Below, piece by piece: positions 17,750-27,191 of a stretch of DNA of 64,000 nt. The position numbers and the translations under genes were made by a program. Source of the stretch: [Muricauda] lutisoli (nom. illeg.) (GTDB lineage Bacteria; Bacteroidota; Bacteroidia; Flavobacteriales; Flavobacteriaceae); contig NZ_JAFLND010000001.1 in NCBI RefSeq assembly GCF_017313105.1, forward strand, positions 1,116,001-1,180,000, given 5' to 3'. Position 1 is the stretch's first letter; each line of letters opens with the position of its first letter. The notes under the pieces were generated by a model. It was not told where the DNA came from. It saw nothing but the letters and a program-made list of their open reading frames with translations, and did no database searches.

Positions 17750-18499
17750 CTATGTTAACATTCCACCATCAACGTTCAAAACCTGCCCTGTAACGTAGTC
17801 GGATAGGTCCGAAGCCAAAAACACGCAGGCATTGGCAACGTCTTCAGGGCTTCCGCCACGTTTCAAAGGAATACCTTCTCTCCAACCTTGAACAGTTTTT
17901 TCATCCAGCTTCTCGGTCATTTCTGTTTCAATAAAACCTGGAGCAATGGCATTGCAGCGAATGTTTCTAGATCCCAATTCCAAAGCTACGGACTTTGTAA
18001 AACCTATCATGCCCGCTTTGGAGGCAGCATAGTTGGTCTGTCCGGCATTACCTTTCACCCCTACCACACTGCTCATATTGATAATTGAGCCTTTGCGCTG
18101 CTTCAGCATGGTGCGCTGTACAGCTTTGGTCATATTAAATACGGATTTTAGGTTGATTTCAATTACTTTATCGAAATCCTCTTCCCCCATTCGCATCAAC
18201 AAGTTATCCTTGGTAATCCCTGCGTTATTGATCAACACATCAATTTTACCATCAAAATCTTCTAAAACCTTGGCCACTAATGCTTCAGATTCCTCAAAAC
18301 TGGCGGCATTACTTTTATAGGCCTTTGCCTTTACGCCCATTTCGGTCAATTCCTTTTCCAATTCCAAGGCCGGAGCTTCACTGGAACTATAGGTGAATGC
18401 CACATTTGCTCCGTGCTTTGCAAATACTTGGGCAATTCCTTTGCCAATTCCCCTACTGGCTCCTGTTATAATTACGTTTTTCCCTTCCAAAAGTTTCAT
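17750..18499 (-). CDS. fabG: 3-oxoacyl-[acyl-carrier-protein] reductase
   Basis: NADPH-dependent reduction of 3-oxoacyl-ACP in fatty acid elongation. It is a 249-residue SDR. The cofactor loop is TGASRGIGKG at about 12-21 and the structural motif is NNAGIT. The catalytic Ser-Tyr-Lys set is in MSSVVGV and TNYAASKAG. The C-terminus has VTGQVLNVDGGM, as in FabG. It lies downstream of the sucD terminator, so it is expected to have its own promoter. Confidence 0.92.
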   Translation of the reverse strand: MKLLEGKNVIITGASRGIGKGIAQVFAKHGANVAFTYSSSEAPALELEKELTEMGVKAKAYKSNAASFEESEALVAKVLEDFDGKIDVLINNAGITKDNLLMRMGEEDFDKVIEINLKSVFNMTKAVQRTMLKQRKGSIINMSSVVGVKGNAGQTNYAASKAGMIGFTKSVALELGSRNIRCNAIAPGFIETEMTEKLDEKTVQGWREGIPLKRGGSPEDVANACVFLASDLSDYVTGQVLNVDGGMLT

Positions 18500-18642
18500 C
18501 TGTTGATATTTATTTGTTTAACAGTCAGGTATAATAGCCAACTAAAACCTTGGTTGATATCCAAAATTTCCATGGCTCATTCATACAATGATTGTGTTTG
18601 AATGGTTATTAACCAAATATAGTTGTTGTTTTATGTTTAGAC

Positions 18643-18671
18643 GAAAAAAAATCCCGCATAAAACGGGATTT
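18643..18671 (-). terminator. Intrinsic terminator after sucD
   Basis: On the minus strand AAATCCCG, a 7 nt loop and CGGGATTT form an 8 bp stem, followed by a run of T. It begins about 20 bp after the sucD stop and ends its transcript before fabG. Confidence 0.88.
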
Positions 18672-18691
18672 AGTATGGTTTTAACGGTTGG

Positions 18692-19564
18692 TTACCCAAC
18701 CACTTCCTTAACTTTTACGCCTATTTCGGCAGGTGAATCCACTACGTGGATACCACAATCCCGCATGATTTTTTTCTTGGCTTGGGCCGTATCATCGCTA
18801 CCGCCCACAATGGCACCGGCGTGTCCCATGGTACGTCCAGCAGGTGCTGTTTCTCCAGCGATAAAACCAACAACTGGTTTTTTACTACCGCTTTCTTTGT
18901 ACCATTTTGCTGCTTCGGCTTCCAATTGACCACCAATTTCCCCAATCATCACAACACATTCGGTTTCTGGGTCATTTATTAAAAGCTCAACAGCTTGTTT
19001 CGTCGTAGTTCCGATGATGGGGTCACCACCAATTCCAATGGCTGTGGTGATTCCCAACCCTTGACGAACTACTTGGTCGGCAGCCTCGTATGTAAGTGTT
19101 CCGGATTTTGAAACAATCCCCACTTTTCCTTTTTTGAAGACAAATCCTGGCATAATACCAACTTTGGCCTCACCTGGGGTAATTACACCTGGACAGTTTG
19201 GACCGATCAATGTACAGTCCATATCCTTGATATAATCATTGGCTTTTACCATATCCGCTACGGGAATACCTTCGGTAATGGTTATGATCACCTTGATTCC
19301 TGCATCGGCAGCTTCCATAATGGCATCCGCAGCAAATGCGGGTGGAACAAAAATAATAGTGGTGTCGGCACCAACTTCTTTTACAGCATCTTCCACTGTA
19401 TTGAAAACTGGTTTTCCCAAATGTTCTTGACCACCTTTACCTGGGGTCACACCACCAACTACGTTGGTTCCATATTCAATCATTTGTTCGGCATGGAAGG
19501 TTCCTTCACTACCTGTAAATCCTTGTACAATTATGTTTGAATCCTTGTTTACTAAGACGCTCAT
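18692..19564 (-). CDS. sucD: Succinyl-CoA synthetase, alpha subunit
   Basis: TCA-cycle enzyme that interconverts succinyl-CoA and succinate with nucleotide phosphorylation. In the 290-residue protein, the CoA-binding N-domain has [15 protein letters not shown] (13-27) and [16 protein letters not shown] lies mid-protein. The phosphohistidine is in [13 protein letters not shown] (about H246). The beta subunit gene sucC is not in this window, so the subunits are encoded apart. It is bracketed by its own promoter and terminator. Confidence 0.96.
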   Translation of the reverse strand: MSVLVNKDSNIIVQGFTGSEGTFHAEQMIEYGTNVVGGVTPGKGGQEHLGKPVFNTVEDAVKEVGADTTIIFVPPAFAADAIMEAADAGIKVIITITEGIPVADMVKANDYIKDMDCTLIGPNCPGVITPGEAKVGIMPGFVFKKGKVGIVSKSGTLTYEAADQVVRQGLGITTAIGIGGDPIIGTTTKQAVELLINDPETECVVMIGEIGGQLEAEAAKWYKESGSKKPVVGFIAGETAPAGRTMGHAGAIVGGSDDTAQAKKKIMRDCGIHVVDSPAEIGVKVKEVVG

Positions 19565-19587
19565 ATATTTAACTTAATGTAGAGATA

Positions 19588-19595
19588 CAAAAATA
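19588..19595 (-). promoter_or_regulatory. Predicted -7 element for sucD
   Basis: TATTTTTG on the minus strand matches TAnnTTTG and lies 23 nt before the sucD ATG in the 62 bp gap after the lpxD-like gene. No clear TTG is seen at -33. Confidence 0.45.
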
Positions 19596-19626
19596 TGGTT
19601 TACTAAAGTTTTTTTCTATTGATTTC

Positions 19627-20562
19627 TTAAATCTTTTTCAGTTTTTTCAAGATTTCTGGAATCTTTTTGATAGATGCGATTTGTTTGAGTTTTTCACGTG
19701 CTTCCTCGGCCGGGTAACCAAAATAGGTTTTGCCCCCTTCAAGTGATTTTGAAATACCTGATTGTGCCAAGATCACCGCTTTTTTACCGATTGTGGCCCC
19801 ACTTGTGATACCTACTTGTCCCCAAAGGGTGACTTCATCCTCAATAACGCAGCAACCTGCAATTCCCACATGGGATGCAATCAAACATTTTTTTCCGATG
19901 ACGGTGTCGTGCCCCACTTGGATTTGGTTGTCCAATTTGGCACCCTCCTTAATAGTGGTTGAACCGGTTACTCCTCGATCAATGGTGCATCCGGCTCCGA
20001 TATCCACATTGTCCCCGATAACGACGTTTCCTCCGGAAAGCAATCTATCAAAGCCTTCGGGCCTGTTTTTGTAGTAGAACGCATCCGCTCCCAAAACGGT
20101 TCCTGCATGGATAATTACATTATCGCCAAGCAAACATCCATCATAAATGGTCACGTTCGGATGGATTACGCAGTTTTTACCGATTTTCACGTGGTTCCCG
20201 ATAAAAACGTTGGGCTGAACAATGGTCCCCTCGCCTATCTGGGCTGAATCAGCAATGGAAGAGGCTGCCGTTTCAAAAGGTTTGAAATAACGGGTCAGTT
20301 TGTTGAAATCCCTAAAAGGATCGTCCGAAACCAGCAATGCCTTGCCTTCGGGGCACTCTACCTCTTTATTGATGAGTACCACCGTAGCTTTGGATTGCAG
20401 GGCTTTGTCATAATATTTGGGATGATCCACAAATACAATGTCACCTTCTTCCACTACATGGATTTCATTCATGCCCAATACCGGGAAAGCATCATCCCCC
20501 ACAAAATCGGCATCAATGATTTCCGATATTTCTTTTAAGGTATAGGTTTTAGGGAATTTCAT
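19627..20562 (-). CDS. LpxD-like acyltransferase, second paralogue
   Basis: 311 residues. An N-terminal LpxD-type uridine-binding domain (about 1-95, with GDIVFVDHPKYY) precedes a left-handed beta-helix of hexapeptide repeats (about 100-290). The catalytic-type histidine is present in DNQIQVGHDTVIG. It differs from the 344-residue LpxD at 23321 in length and C-terminus. It may acylate a different sugar nucleotide or be a lineage-specific LpxD. It follows efp by 5 bp at the end of the lipid A cluster. Confidence 0.85.
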   Translation of the reverse strand: MKFPKTYTLKEISEIIDADFVGDDAFPVLGMNEIHVVEEGDIVFVDHPKYYDKALQSKATVVLINKEVECPEGKALLVSDDPFRDFNKLTRYFKPFETAASSIADSAQIGEGTIVQPNVFIGNHVKIGKNCVIHPNVTIYDGCLLGDNVIIHAGTVLGADAFYYKNRPEGFDRLLSGGNVVIGDNVDIGAGCTIDRGVTGSTTIKEGAKLDNQIQVGHDTVIGKKCLIASHVGIAGCCVIEDEVTLWGQVGITSGATIGKKAVILAQSGISKSLEGGKTYFGYPAEEAREKLKQIASIKKIPEILKKLKKI

Positions 20563-20567
20563 GTAGG

Positions 20568-21134
20568 CTACTCTTTGGCACGTTCCAAATAGGCTGCTTT
20601 CTCCGTATCAATTTTAATTTTGTCGCCTTCATTGATGAAAAGCGGTACATTGATCGTTGCTCCTGTCTCCACAGTAGCTGGTTTGGTAGCATTTGTAGCG
20701 GTATTCCCTTTTACGCCCGGCTCGGTATGGGTTACTTCCAATACCACACTTGCTGGCATTTCCACGGAAAGGGGCATATTGTCCTCTGCGTTGAATATAA
20801 TTGTCACCACTTCACTTTCTTTCAACAGGTCGGAAGCATCCAAAGCATCTTTTTGCAAAGCGATCTGGGTGTAATCGTCCGTGTTCATAAAGTGGTAGGT
20901 TTCCCCATCATTGTATAGAAATTGATAGGAACGTGTCTCTACACGAACATCCTCGATTTTGTGACCTGCAGAAAATGTATTGTCAACTACCTTGCCGGTA
21001 GTCACACTTTTTAATTTTGTACGGACAAAAGCTGGTCCCTTACCTGGTTTTACATGAAGAAACTCTACAATCTTGTAGATATCGTTGTTGTACCTAATGC
21101 ACAATCCTTTTCTTATATCAGAAGTACTTGCCAT
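20568..21134 (-). CDS. efp: Translation elongation factor P
   Basis: Relieves ribosome stalling at polyproline stretches. It has 188 residues with three beta-barrel domains. The tip of domain I is HVKPGKGPAFVRTK, with the lysine (about K33) that would carry any modification. The C-terminal signature region follows NVPLFINEGDKIKIDT. It sits 4 bp after lpxA and 5 bp before the lpxD-like gene, inside the lipid A cluster. I see no EpmA/B-type modification gene nearby. Confidence 0.96.
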   Translation of the reverse strand: MASTSDIRKGLCIRYNNDIYKIVEFLHVKPGKGPAFVRTKLKSVTTGKVVDNTFSAGHKIEDVRVETRSYQFLYNDGETYHFMNTDDYTQIALQKDALDASDLLKESEVVTIIFNAEDNMPLSVEMPASVVLEVTHTEPGVKGNTATNATKPATVETGATINVPLFINEGDKIKIDTEKAAYLERAKE

Positions 21135-21138
21135 AAAT

Positions 21139-21924
21139 TTAATTTGAACTAAAATAACCTTTCATAATTCCACGCTGCGAATCTCTTATAAATTGAAGGA
21201 TTTCGTCTCTCTCCGGAGTTGCCTCCATCTCAGCTTCAATAATGGATGCCGCTTGGGAATTATTATAGTTTTGTTGATATAGTAGTCTGTAAATATTTTG
21301 AATCTCACGAATTTTGTCGGATTCGAAACCTCTTCTTCGCAATCCAATTGAATTAATGCCCACATACGAAAGAGGCTCTCTTGCTGCCTTCACGTACGGA
21401 GGTACATCTTTACGAACCAAGGAACCGCCTGTTACAAAAGCGTGGTTTCCAATGGATACAAACTGGTGCACGGCAACCATTCCCGCCAAAACTACATTTT
21501 GACCAATGGTAACGTGTCCTGCCAAGGTTGAATTGTTGCTGAAAATACAACCATCACCCACTAAGCAATCGTGTGCAATGTGACAATAGGCCATGATCAA
21601 ACAATTGTTTCCGATCACCGTTTTCATGCGGTCGGAAGTACCTTTGTTGATGGTAGCACACTCACGAATAGTGGTATTGTCCCCAATGTGGACCGTGGTA
21701 TCCTCGCCTTGGTATTTTAAGTCTTGTGGCATTGCGGAAATTACTGCGCCGGGGAAAATACTACAGTTTTTCCCGATACGGGCGCCTTCCATAATGGTTA
21801 CGTTGGAACCAATCCACGTGCCCTCGCCAATAGTGACGTTGTTGTGTATTGTGGTGAAGGGCTCGATTACCACGTTTTTGGCAATTTTGGCCCCTGGATG
21901 TACATATGCTAATGGTTGGTTCAT
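21139..21924 (-). CDS. lpxA: UDP-N-acetylglucosamine acyltransferase
   Basis: First step of lipid A synthesis: transfer of a 3-hydroxyacyl chain from ACP to UDP-GlcNAc. In the 261-residue protein, hexapeptide repeats run from about 5 to 185. The catalytic His region is CLIMAYCHIAHDCLVGDG (about 111-128), and a helical C-terminal domain follows from about 195. It begins right after the lpxC-fabZ stop and is followed by efp after 4 bp. Confidence 0.96.
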   Translation of the reverse strand: MNQPLAYVHPGAKIAKNVVIEPFTTIHNNVTIGEGTWIGSNVTIMEGARIGKNCSIFPGAVISAMPQDLKYQGEDTTVHIGDNTTIRECATINKGTSDRMKTVIGNNCLIMAYCHIAHDCLVGDGCIFSNNSTLAGHVTIGQNVVLAGMVAVHQFVSIGNHAFVTGGSLVRKDVPPYVKAAREPLSYVGINSIGLRRRGFESDKIREIQNIYRLLYQQNYNNSQAASIIEAEMEATPERDEILQFIRDSQRGIMKGYFSSN

Positions 21925-23337
21925 CTACGAATCTGTATTTTTTGTTTTCACGATTTGGGCCATCAACTCGGCTTCGGATACCAATTTCCCATTGGCATAC
22001 GCATAAGCTTGCATGTGGCAGATTCCTCTTCGGATGGGAGAAATCAAATCGCATTTAAATATTAAAGTATCCCCGGGAACTACTTGTTGTTTAAACTTTA
22101 CCTTGTCGATCTTCATAAAGAAAGTCAGATAGTTTTCCGGGTCCGGAACTGTACTCAGCACAAGAATACCTCCTGTTTGAGCCATGGCTTCCACCTGCAA
22201 CACACCTGGCATTACAGGAGCTCCGGGAAAGTGGCCCACGAAGAACGGTTCGTTCATGGTCACATTTTTCACTCCCACTACATGGGTGTCGGAGAGTTCC
22301 AAAATTTTATCCACCAATAAAAATGGAGGGCGGTGAGGCAACCTAGCCATGATTTCATTCACGTCCATTAATGGCTCTTGATTTAAATCATAACTGGGAA
22401 CCTTGTTCCTTTTCTCTATTTTAATGATTTTGGATAGTTTTTTCGCAAACTGGGTGTTCACAAAATGTCCTGGCTTGTTGGCAATGACTTTACCCCGAAT
22501 ACGGGTTCCGGCCAAGGCCAGATCTCCGATTACATCCAGCAGTTTGTGCCGTGCAGCTTCATTGGGGTGGTGCAGGGTCAAGTTATCCAGAATACCGTTT
22601 GGCTTAACAGATAGCTTCTCTTTGCCAAAGGCTTTTTCCAGTTTTTTCATTGTGGATTCCGATATTTCCTTATCCACATACACAATGGCATTGTTTAGGT
22701 CCCCCCCTTTGATCAGGCCATTTTCCAGCAACATTTCCAATTCATGAAGAAAACTAAAGGTACGGGAATCCGCAATCTGTTCCTTAAAGTCGGACATTTT
22801 CTCCAAAGTGGCGTTCTGGGTACCTAAAACTTTGGTCCCGAAATCCACCATGGTCGTTACTTGATATTCATCGGCAGGTATGATGGTGATTTCACTTCCT
22901 GTTGTTTCATCTTTATAGGAAATCACATCTTTTACCACATATTCTTCCCGCTCTTGCTCCTGTTCCACGATACCTGCTTCTTCCAGTGCTTCCACAAAAA
23001 ATTTGGAAGAACCGTCCATAATGGGAGGTTCTGGAGCATCGAGTTCAATCAATACATTATCGATGTCCAACCCCACAAGTGCAGCAAGCACGTGTTCCGA
23101 GGTATGTATCTTAACACCGTTCTTTTCCAAATTGGTCCCGCGTTGGGTATTTACCACATAATTGGCATCTGCCTCGATTATGGGCTCACCTTCCAAATCA
23201 ATTCTTTTGAACGCAAAACCGTGGTTCTCGTCCGCAGGAAGAAAACTCATGGTTACCTGTTCCCCTGTATGCAGTCCTACACCTTGTAGCGTTACCTTTT
23301 TTGCTATGGTGCGTTGTTTGTTACTTGGTTTGCTCAC
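21925..23337 (-). CDS. lpxC: LpxC deacetylase - FabZ dehydratase fusion
   Basis: A two-domain protein of about 470 residues. The N-terminal LpxC domain (to about 300) is the zinc deacetylase committing to lipid A, with VGLHTGEQV, the zinc ligand in HTSEHVLAAL and LHHPNEAARHKLLDVIGDL. The C-terminal FabZ domain (about 325-470) dehydrates 3-hydroxyacyl-ACP, with LPHRPPFLLVDKI and GHFPGAPVMPGVLQVEAMAQ. The fusion is characteristic of Bacteroidota. No ATG precedes the conserved N-terminus. I chose GTG at 23337 (MSKPSNKQ); TTG at 23343 is possible. Either start overlaps the end of lpxD. Confidence 0.95.
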   Translation of the reverse strand: MSKPSNKQRTIAKKVTLQGVGLHTGEQVTMSFLPADENHGFAFKRIDLEGEPIIEADANYVVNTQRGTNLEKNGVKIHTSEHVLAALVGLDIDNVLIELDAPEPPIMDGSSKFFVEALEEAGIVEQEQEREEYVVKDVISYKDETTGSEITIIPADEYQVTTMVDFGTKVLGTQNATLEKMSDFKEQIADSRTFSFLHELEMLLENGLIKGGDLNNAIVYVDKEISESTMKKLEKAFGKEKLSVKPNGILDNLTLHHPNEAARHKLLDVIGDLALAGTRIRGKVIANKPGHFVNTQFAKKLSKIIKIEKRNKVPSYDLNQEPLMDVNEIMARLPHRPPFLLVDKILELSDTHVVGVKNVTMNEPFFVGHFPGAPVMPGVLQVEAMAQTGGILVLSTVPDPENYLTFFMKIDKVKFKQQVVPGDTLIFKCDLISPIRRGICHMQAYAYANGKLVSEAELMAQIVKTKNTDS

Positions 23338-24355
23338 CTTCAACTCTTTTTTCTATGTTGGAGATTTGATTTGCCAATTTCGGCAAATTCTTAAAGTGTA
23401 CATATGATTTGTTGAAGTCCCCATAGTTCAATGCTGGCGATCCTTGGAGTACTTCATCATCTTTTACGTTTCTTCCGATTCCGGATTGGGCCTGAATGCG
23501 GACCCTGTCACCTATAGTGATATGGCCTACAATACCGACTTGACCCCCGATCAGACAGTTTTTTCCGATTTTAGTAGAGCCTGCAACCCCTGTTTGTGCA
23601 GCAATTGCGGTATGTTCGCCTATTTCAACGTTATGTGCTATCTGGATTTGATTGTCCAACTTAACACCTTTTCTTAAAATGGTAGAACCTAATGTTGCCC
23701 GATCAATTGTGGTTCCTGCACCCACATCTACATTGTCTTCTATAATAACATTACCGGTCTGTGGTACTTTGCTGTACTCGCCATCCGAATTCGGTGTGAA
23801 TCCAAATCCATCTGCTCCGATAATCGCTCCTCCATGGATTACACAATTGTTGCCAATAATGGTCTCGGAATATATTTTGGCACCCGCAAAGACAATAACG
23901 TTATCGCCTATACTCACATTGTCTCCAATATAAGCGTTGGGATATACCTTTACATTGTTGCCAATTTTCACGTTCTCCCCCAAATAGGCAAAGGCACCAA
24001 GGTAAAAAGCTTCTCCGTAGCTGGCGCTTTCGGAAATATAGCAAGGGTTCTCCATCCCTACCTTGTTATTTTTAACCTGATTGTAGTATTCCAGTAATTT
24101 GGAGAAAGATTTATATGCATCATCCACTTTTATCAGTGTGGTAGAAACGGACTGTTCAGGAACAAAATCTTTGTTTACAATAGTTATGGATGCCTTGGTG
24201 GAATAGATATAAGATGTGTATTTTGGATTTGCCAAAAAGGTCAATGATCCTTTTTCACCTTCCTCGATCTTGGACAATTTATGGACAGCGATTTGAGGAT
24301 TTCCCTCAACTTCCCCTTCTAAGATTCCGGCAATTTGGGTAGCTGTAAATTTCAT
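23321..24355 (-). CDS. lpxD: UDP-3-O-acylglucosamine N-acyltransferase
   Basis: Third step of lipid A synthesis: N-acylation of the deacetylated product. In the 344-residue protein, the N-terminal uridine-binding domain (about 1-100) holds GSLTFLANPKYTSYIY and a beta-helix follows. The catalytic histidine is in DNQIQIAHNVEIGEH, and the GADGFGF loop is present. The C-terminal helix is seen. It starts the cluster lpxD, lpxC-fabZ, lpxA, efp and lpxD-like. A TACTTTTG promoter element lies just before the ATG. Confidence 0.96.
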   Translation of the reverse strand: MKFTATQIAGILEGEVEGNPQIAVHKLSKIEEGEKGSLTFLANPKYTSYIYSTKASITIVNKDFVPEQSVSTTLIKVDDAYKSFSKLLEYYNQVKNNKVGMENPCYISESASYGEAFYLGAFAYLGENVKIGNNVKVYPNAYIGDNVSIGDNVIVFAGAKIYSETIIGNNCVIHGGAIIGADGFGFTPNSDGEYSKVPQTGNVIIEDNVDVGAGTTIDRATLGSTILRKGVKLDNQIQIAHNVEIGEHTAIAAQTGVAGSTKIGKNCLIGGQVGIVGHITIGDRVRIQAQSGIGRNVKDDEVLQGSPALNYGDFNKSYVHFKNLPKLANQISNIEKRVEGEQTK

Positions 24356-24360
24356 TGGTG

Positions 24361-24368
24361 CAAAAGTA
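24361..24368 (-). promoter_or_regulatory. -7 promoter element of the lpxD cluster
   Basis: TACTTTTG on the minus strand lies 5 nt before the lpxD ATG. The spacing implies a transcript with almost no 5' untranslated region. No convincing TTG is present at -33. Confidence 0.5.
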
Positions 24369-24378
24369 ACAAAATTTG

Positions 24379-25602
24379 TTAAACGGCTTTCTTCGGATAG
24401 CAGCTATAATATTTGGTAACGGTTTTTGCCAATGCTTTTAAGCTAAGCTGGTCCGACTCTTTTAAAACATCTGAAATTTTACCGTTCTTTTTTAAAATTC
24501 TAATGGCTTCGTCTTTACTGTATGCCTTGTTCGATATTTCACCTTGAAACACAAAATTTGAAGCATCCTCCACGGAAAGGCCGTACTTGTCTATGATCCA
24601 ATCAAGTTTCTCATTCAATTTTTCAGTGGTCAGTGGTCTCTTTTTCACCTTTACATGAAGCAATCTTCTGTCCAACAACATCTCACACAGCTTGGAAAGC
24701 ACAAAATCATCATGAAATCGCCAACTTTTCAGGGCGCCAAGAATATCGATGTCATCAAGTTCGGCAAAAGTTTTTAAAACTTCAGCATCAAAGGTTAAAG
24801 TACCGTTTTGTTGTAGAAAAAACAACAATGGTCGACTACCCTCCAAGTTATCGCCTTTACTCAGTAATAGTCTTGCTCGCTGCATAATTCGGACAAGCAA
24901 TTGCTCTGCGACCAAACCTGTTTTGTGAAGATATACCTGCCAATACATAAATCTACGGGCCATCAAAAACTTCTCTACGGCATAAATAGCCTTCTCTTCC
25001 ACCACCAAAGTGCCATCCACTACATTAAGCATGGAAATTAACCGGTCGGAATTAATGTTTCCTTCGGTAACCCCTGAGTAAAAACTATCCCGTTTAAGGT
25101 AATCCAAACGATCCATGTCCAATTGACTGGACACCAATTGATTTAAAAATGGTTTCGCGTAATCTCCCTGAAAAATGGAAATGGCCAGATCCAACTGTCT
25201 ATTGAATTCCTTGTTCAGCTCTTTCATGAATTTCAAAGAAATCTGTTCATGACTGATATCCTCAGCTACAAAACCTTCAAGCGCATGTGAGAATGGTCCA
25301 TGACCAATATCGTGCAGCAAAATAGCACACAACAACCCCTTTTCTTCCTCTGGTGTGATTTCAATTTTCTTTAACCTTAAAACCTGTATGGCCTTGGTCA
25401 TTAAGTGCATACTGCCCAGCGCATGATGAAATCGAGTGTGGTGCGCTCCGGGATATACCAAATAGGACAGCCCCATTTGGGATATTCGTCTCAGCCTTTG
25501 AAAGTAAGGGTGCGAGATCAGACTAAAAATTAGTTCGTTGGGAGTTCCAATAAAACCGTAAATTGGATCGTTGAAAACATTAAGCTTATTGGTTTTTACC
25601 AA
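24379..25602 (-). CDS. HD-domain phosphohydrolase (dGTPase/SAMHD1-like superfamily)
   Basis: About 407 residues. The HD metal site is visible as the first His in HHTRFHHALGSM, the HD pair in LLHDIGHGPFSHALEG and the distal Asp in SQLDMDRLDYLKRDSFY. Hydrolysis of a nucleotide or related phosphoester is expected but the substrate is unknown. No ATG precedes the conserved KTNKLNVFNDPIYGF. TTG at 25602 is favoured because an upstream TTG at 25626 overlaps the predicted -7 element. The gene is divergent from porX. Confidence 0.88.
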   Translation of the reverse strand: MVKTNKLNVFNDPIYGFIGTPNELIFSLISHPYFQRLRRISQMGLSYLVYPGAHHTRFHHALGSMHLMTKAIQVLRLKKIEITPEEEKGLLCAILLHDIGHGPFSHALEGFVAEDISHEQISLKFMKELNKEFNRQLDLAISIFQGDYAKPFLNQLVSSQLDMDRLDYLKRDSFYSGVTEGNINSDRLISMLNVVDGTLVVEEKAIYAVEKFLMARRFMYWQVYLHKTGLVAEQLLVRIMQRARLLLSKGDNLEGSRPLLFFLQQNGTLTFDAEVLKTFAELDDIDILGALKSWRFHDDFVLSKLCEMLLDRRLLHVKVKKRPLTTEKLNEKLDWIIDKYGLSVEDASNFVFQGEISNKAYSKDEAIRILKKNGKISDVLKESDQLSLKALAKTVTKYYSCYPKKAV

Positions 25603-25623
25603 AGTTTTTTGTTTTAATTCCCA

Positions 25624-25655
25624 CAAAGATAACTACTATATGAACAAGATAACAA
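25624..25655 (-). promoter_or_regulatory. Promoter of the HD-domain gene, reaching into porX
   Basis: On the minus strand TTG (25653-25655), a 21 bp spacer and TATCTTTG (25624-25631) match the Bacteroidota consensus. The -33 part lies inside the first codons of divergent porX. The -7 part decides against a start at 25626 for the HD gene. Confidence 0.55.
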
Positions 25656-27184
25656 TTCTTTGGGTCGATGATGAAATAGACCTATTAAAACCTCACATAT
25701 TATTTCTGGAAAGCAAGGGATATAAAGTGGTGACCAGTCAAAGTGGACAGGATGCCATCGAAGAGATCAAGGGAACTTTTTTCGACATTGTTTTTTTAGA
25801 TGAAAATATGCCGGGCCTATCAGGATTGGAAACCTTGACCGAGATAAAAAAGTACGATGGGTCTATTCCTGTGGTGATGATCACCAAGAGTGAAGAGGAA
25901 TACATCATGGACGAAGCTATCGGTTCCAAAATTGCGGATTACCTTATAAAACCTGTTAACCCCAATCAAATTTTGCTTTCGCTTAAAAAGAGTTTGGACA
26001 ATTCCCGTTTGGTATCCGAGAAAACTACAGCCAATTACCAACAGGAGTTCCGAAAAATCGCCATGGACCTTTCCATGATCAATACACAGGAAGAATGGGT
26101 GGACCTTTATAAAAAATTGATTTATTGGGAACTTGAGCTGGAGCAAATCGAAGATTCTGGCATGTTCGAGATATTGGAGTCCCAAAAAGTGGAGGCCAAT
26201 TCGCAGTTTGGAAAGTTTGTGGACAAAAACTACAAAAATTGGTTCAAAGATGGCGATGCCCCTGTAATGTCCCACACCCTGTTCAAAAATAAAATTCAGC
26301 CCGAATTGGAAGACAACAAAACCTTGTTGGTGGTCATAGATAATTTAAGGTACGACCAATGGCTCGCTTTTGAGAAAACGCTCTCGGTCCATTACAAAAA
26401 GAAACAAGAATGCGCTTATTTCAGTATTCTTCCAACAGCTACACAGTATGCCCGTAATGCGTTGTTTTCTGGACTAATGCCCTCGGAAATGGAAAAACGT
26501 TATCCGGATTGGTGGAAAAACGATACCGATGAGGGCGGCAAAAACCTGCATGAAGCAGAGTTCTTGGGAGAACAGTTAAAACGATTGGGGCTGGACCTCA
26601 ATTGGGAATATCATAAAATCAGCAACCTTAAACAGGGGAAACAATTGGCCTCTAATTTTAAATCACAAAAGGACAACGACCTTACTGTGGTTGTCTACAA
26701 TTTTGTGGATATGCTCTCCCACTCCAAAACAGAAATGGAAGTGGTAAAGGAACTTGCCTCCAACGATAAAGCGTACAGGTCGCTTACTTTGAGCTGGTTC
26801 AAGAATTCGCCCTTATTGGACATCATACAGCAGGCACAGGATTTGGGCATGAAGCTGATACTGACCACGGACCACGGTACCATCAATGTGAAACAGCCCT
26901 CCAAAGTAATAGGAGACCGAGAAACGAGCTTAAACCTTCGCTATAAAACCGGACGGAGCCTTACGTATCAAGACAAAGATGTTTTGGCCACCAAAAACCC
27001 ACAGGAAATTCACTTGCCGAACATTAACTTGAGCAGTAGTTTCATTTTTGCGAAGAACGATCTGTTTTTTGCATACCCGAACAACTATAATCATTATGTG
27101 AGCTATTACCGGAATACCTATCAGCATGGGGGTGTTTCTTTAGAGGAAATGATTGTTCCTTTTGTAGTTTTGGACCCAAAATAA
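25640..27184 (+). CDS. porX: PorX-type response regulator with PglZ phosphatase domain
   Basis: Two-component regulator of the type IX secretion system in Bacteroidota. In the 514-residue protein, the receiver domain (1-120) has D10/D11, phosphoacceptor D54 in DIVFLDENMPG, T82 and K104. A helical linker follows. The C-terminal alkaline-phosphatase-like PglZ domain (about 200-514) has VVIDNLRYDQW, TATQYARNALFSGLMP with the likely catalytic Thr, and ILTTDHGT. In other species PorX works with the kinase PorY, which is not seen here. ATG at 25640 starts right at the receiver; earlier in-frame codons run back into the divergent promoter. Confidence 0.92.
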   Translation: MNKITILWVDDEIDLLKPHILFLESKGYKVVTSQSGQDAIEEIKGTFFDIVFLDENMPGLSGLETLTEIKKYDGSIPVVMITKSEEEYIMDEAIGSKIADYLIKPVNPNQILLSLKKSLDNSRLVSEKTTANYQQEFRKIAMDLSMINTQEEWVDLYKKLIYWELELEQIEDSGMFEILESQKVEANSQFGKFVDKNYKNWFKDGDAPVMSHTLFKNKIQPELEDNKTLLVVIDNLRYDQWLAFEKTLSVHYKKKQECAYFSILPTATQYARNALFSGLMPSEMEKRYPDWWKNDTDEGGKNLHEAEFLGEQLKRLGLDLNWEYHKISNLKQGKQLASNFKSQKDNDLTVVVYNFVDMLSHSKTEMEVVKELASNDKAYRSLTLSWFKNSPLLDIIQQAQDLGMKLILTTDHGTINVKQPSKVIGDRETSLNLRYKTGRSLTYQDKDVLATKNPQEIHLPNINLSSSFIFAKNDLFFAYPNNYNHYVSYYRNTYQHGGVSLEEMIVPFVVLDPK

Positions 27185-27191
27185 GACTGGA

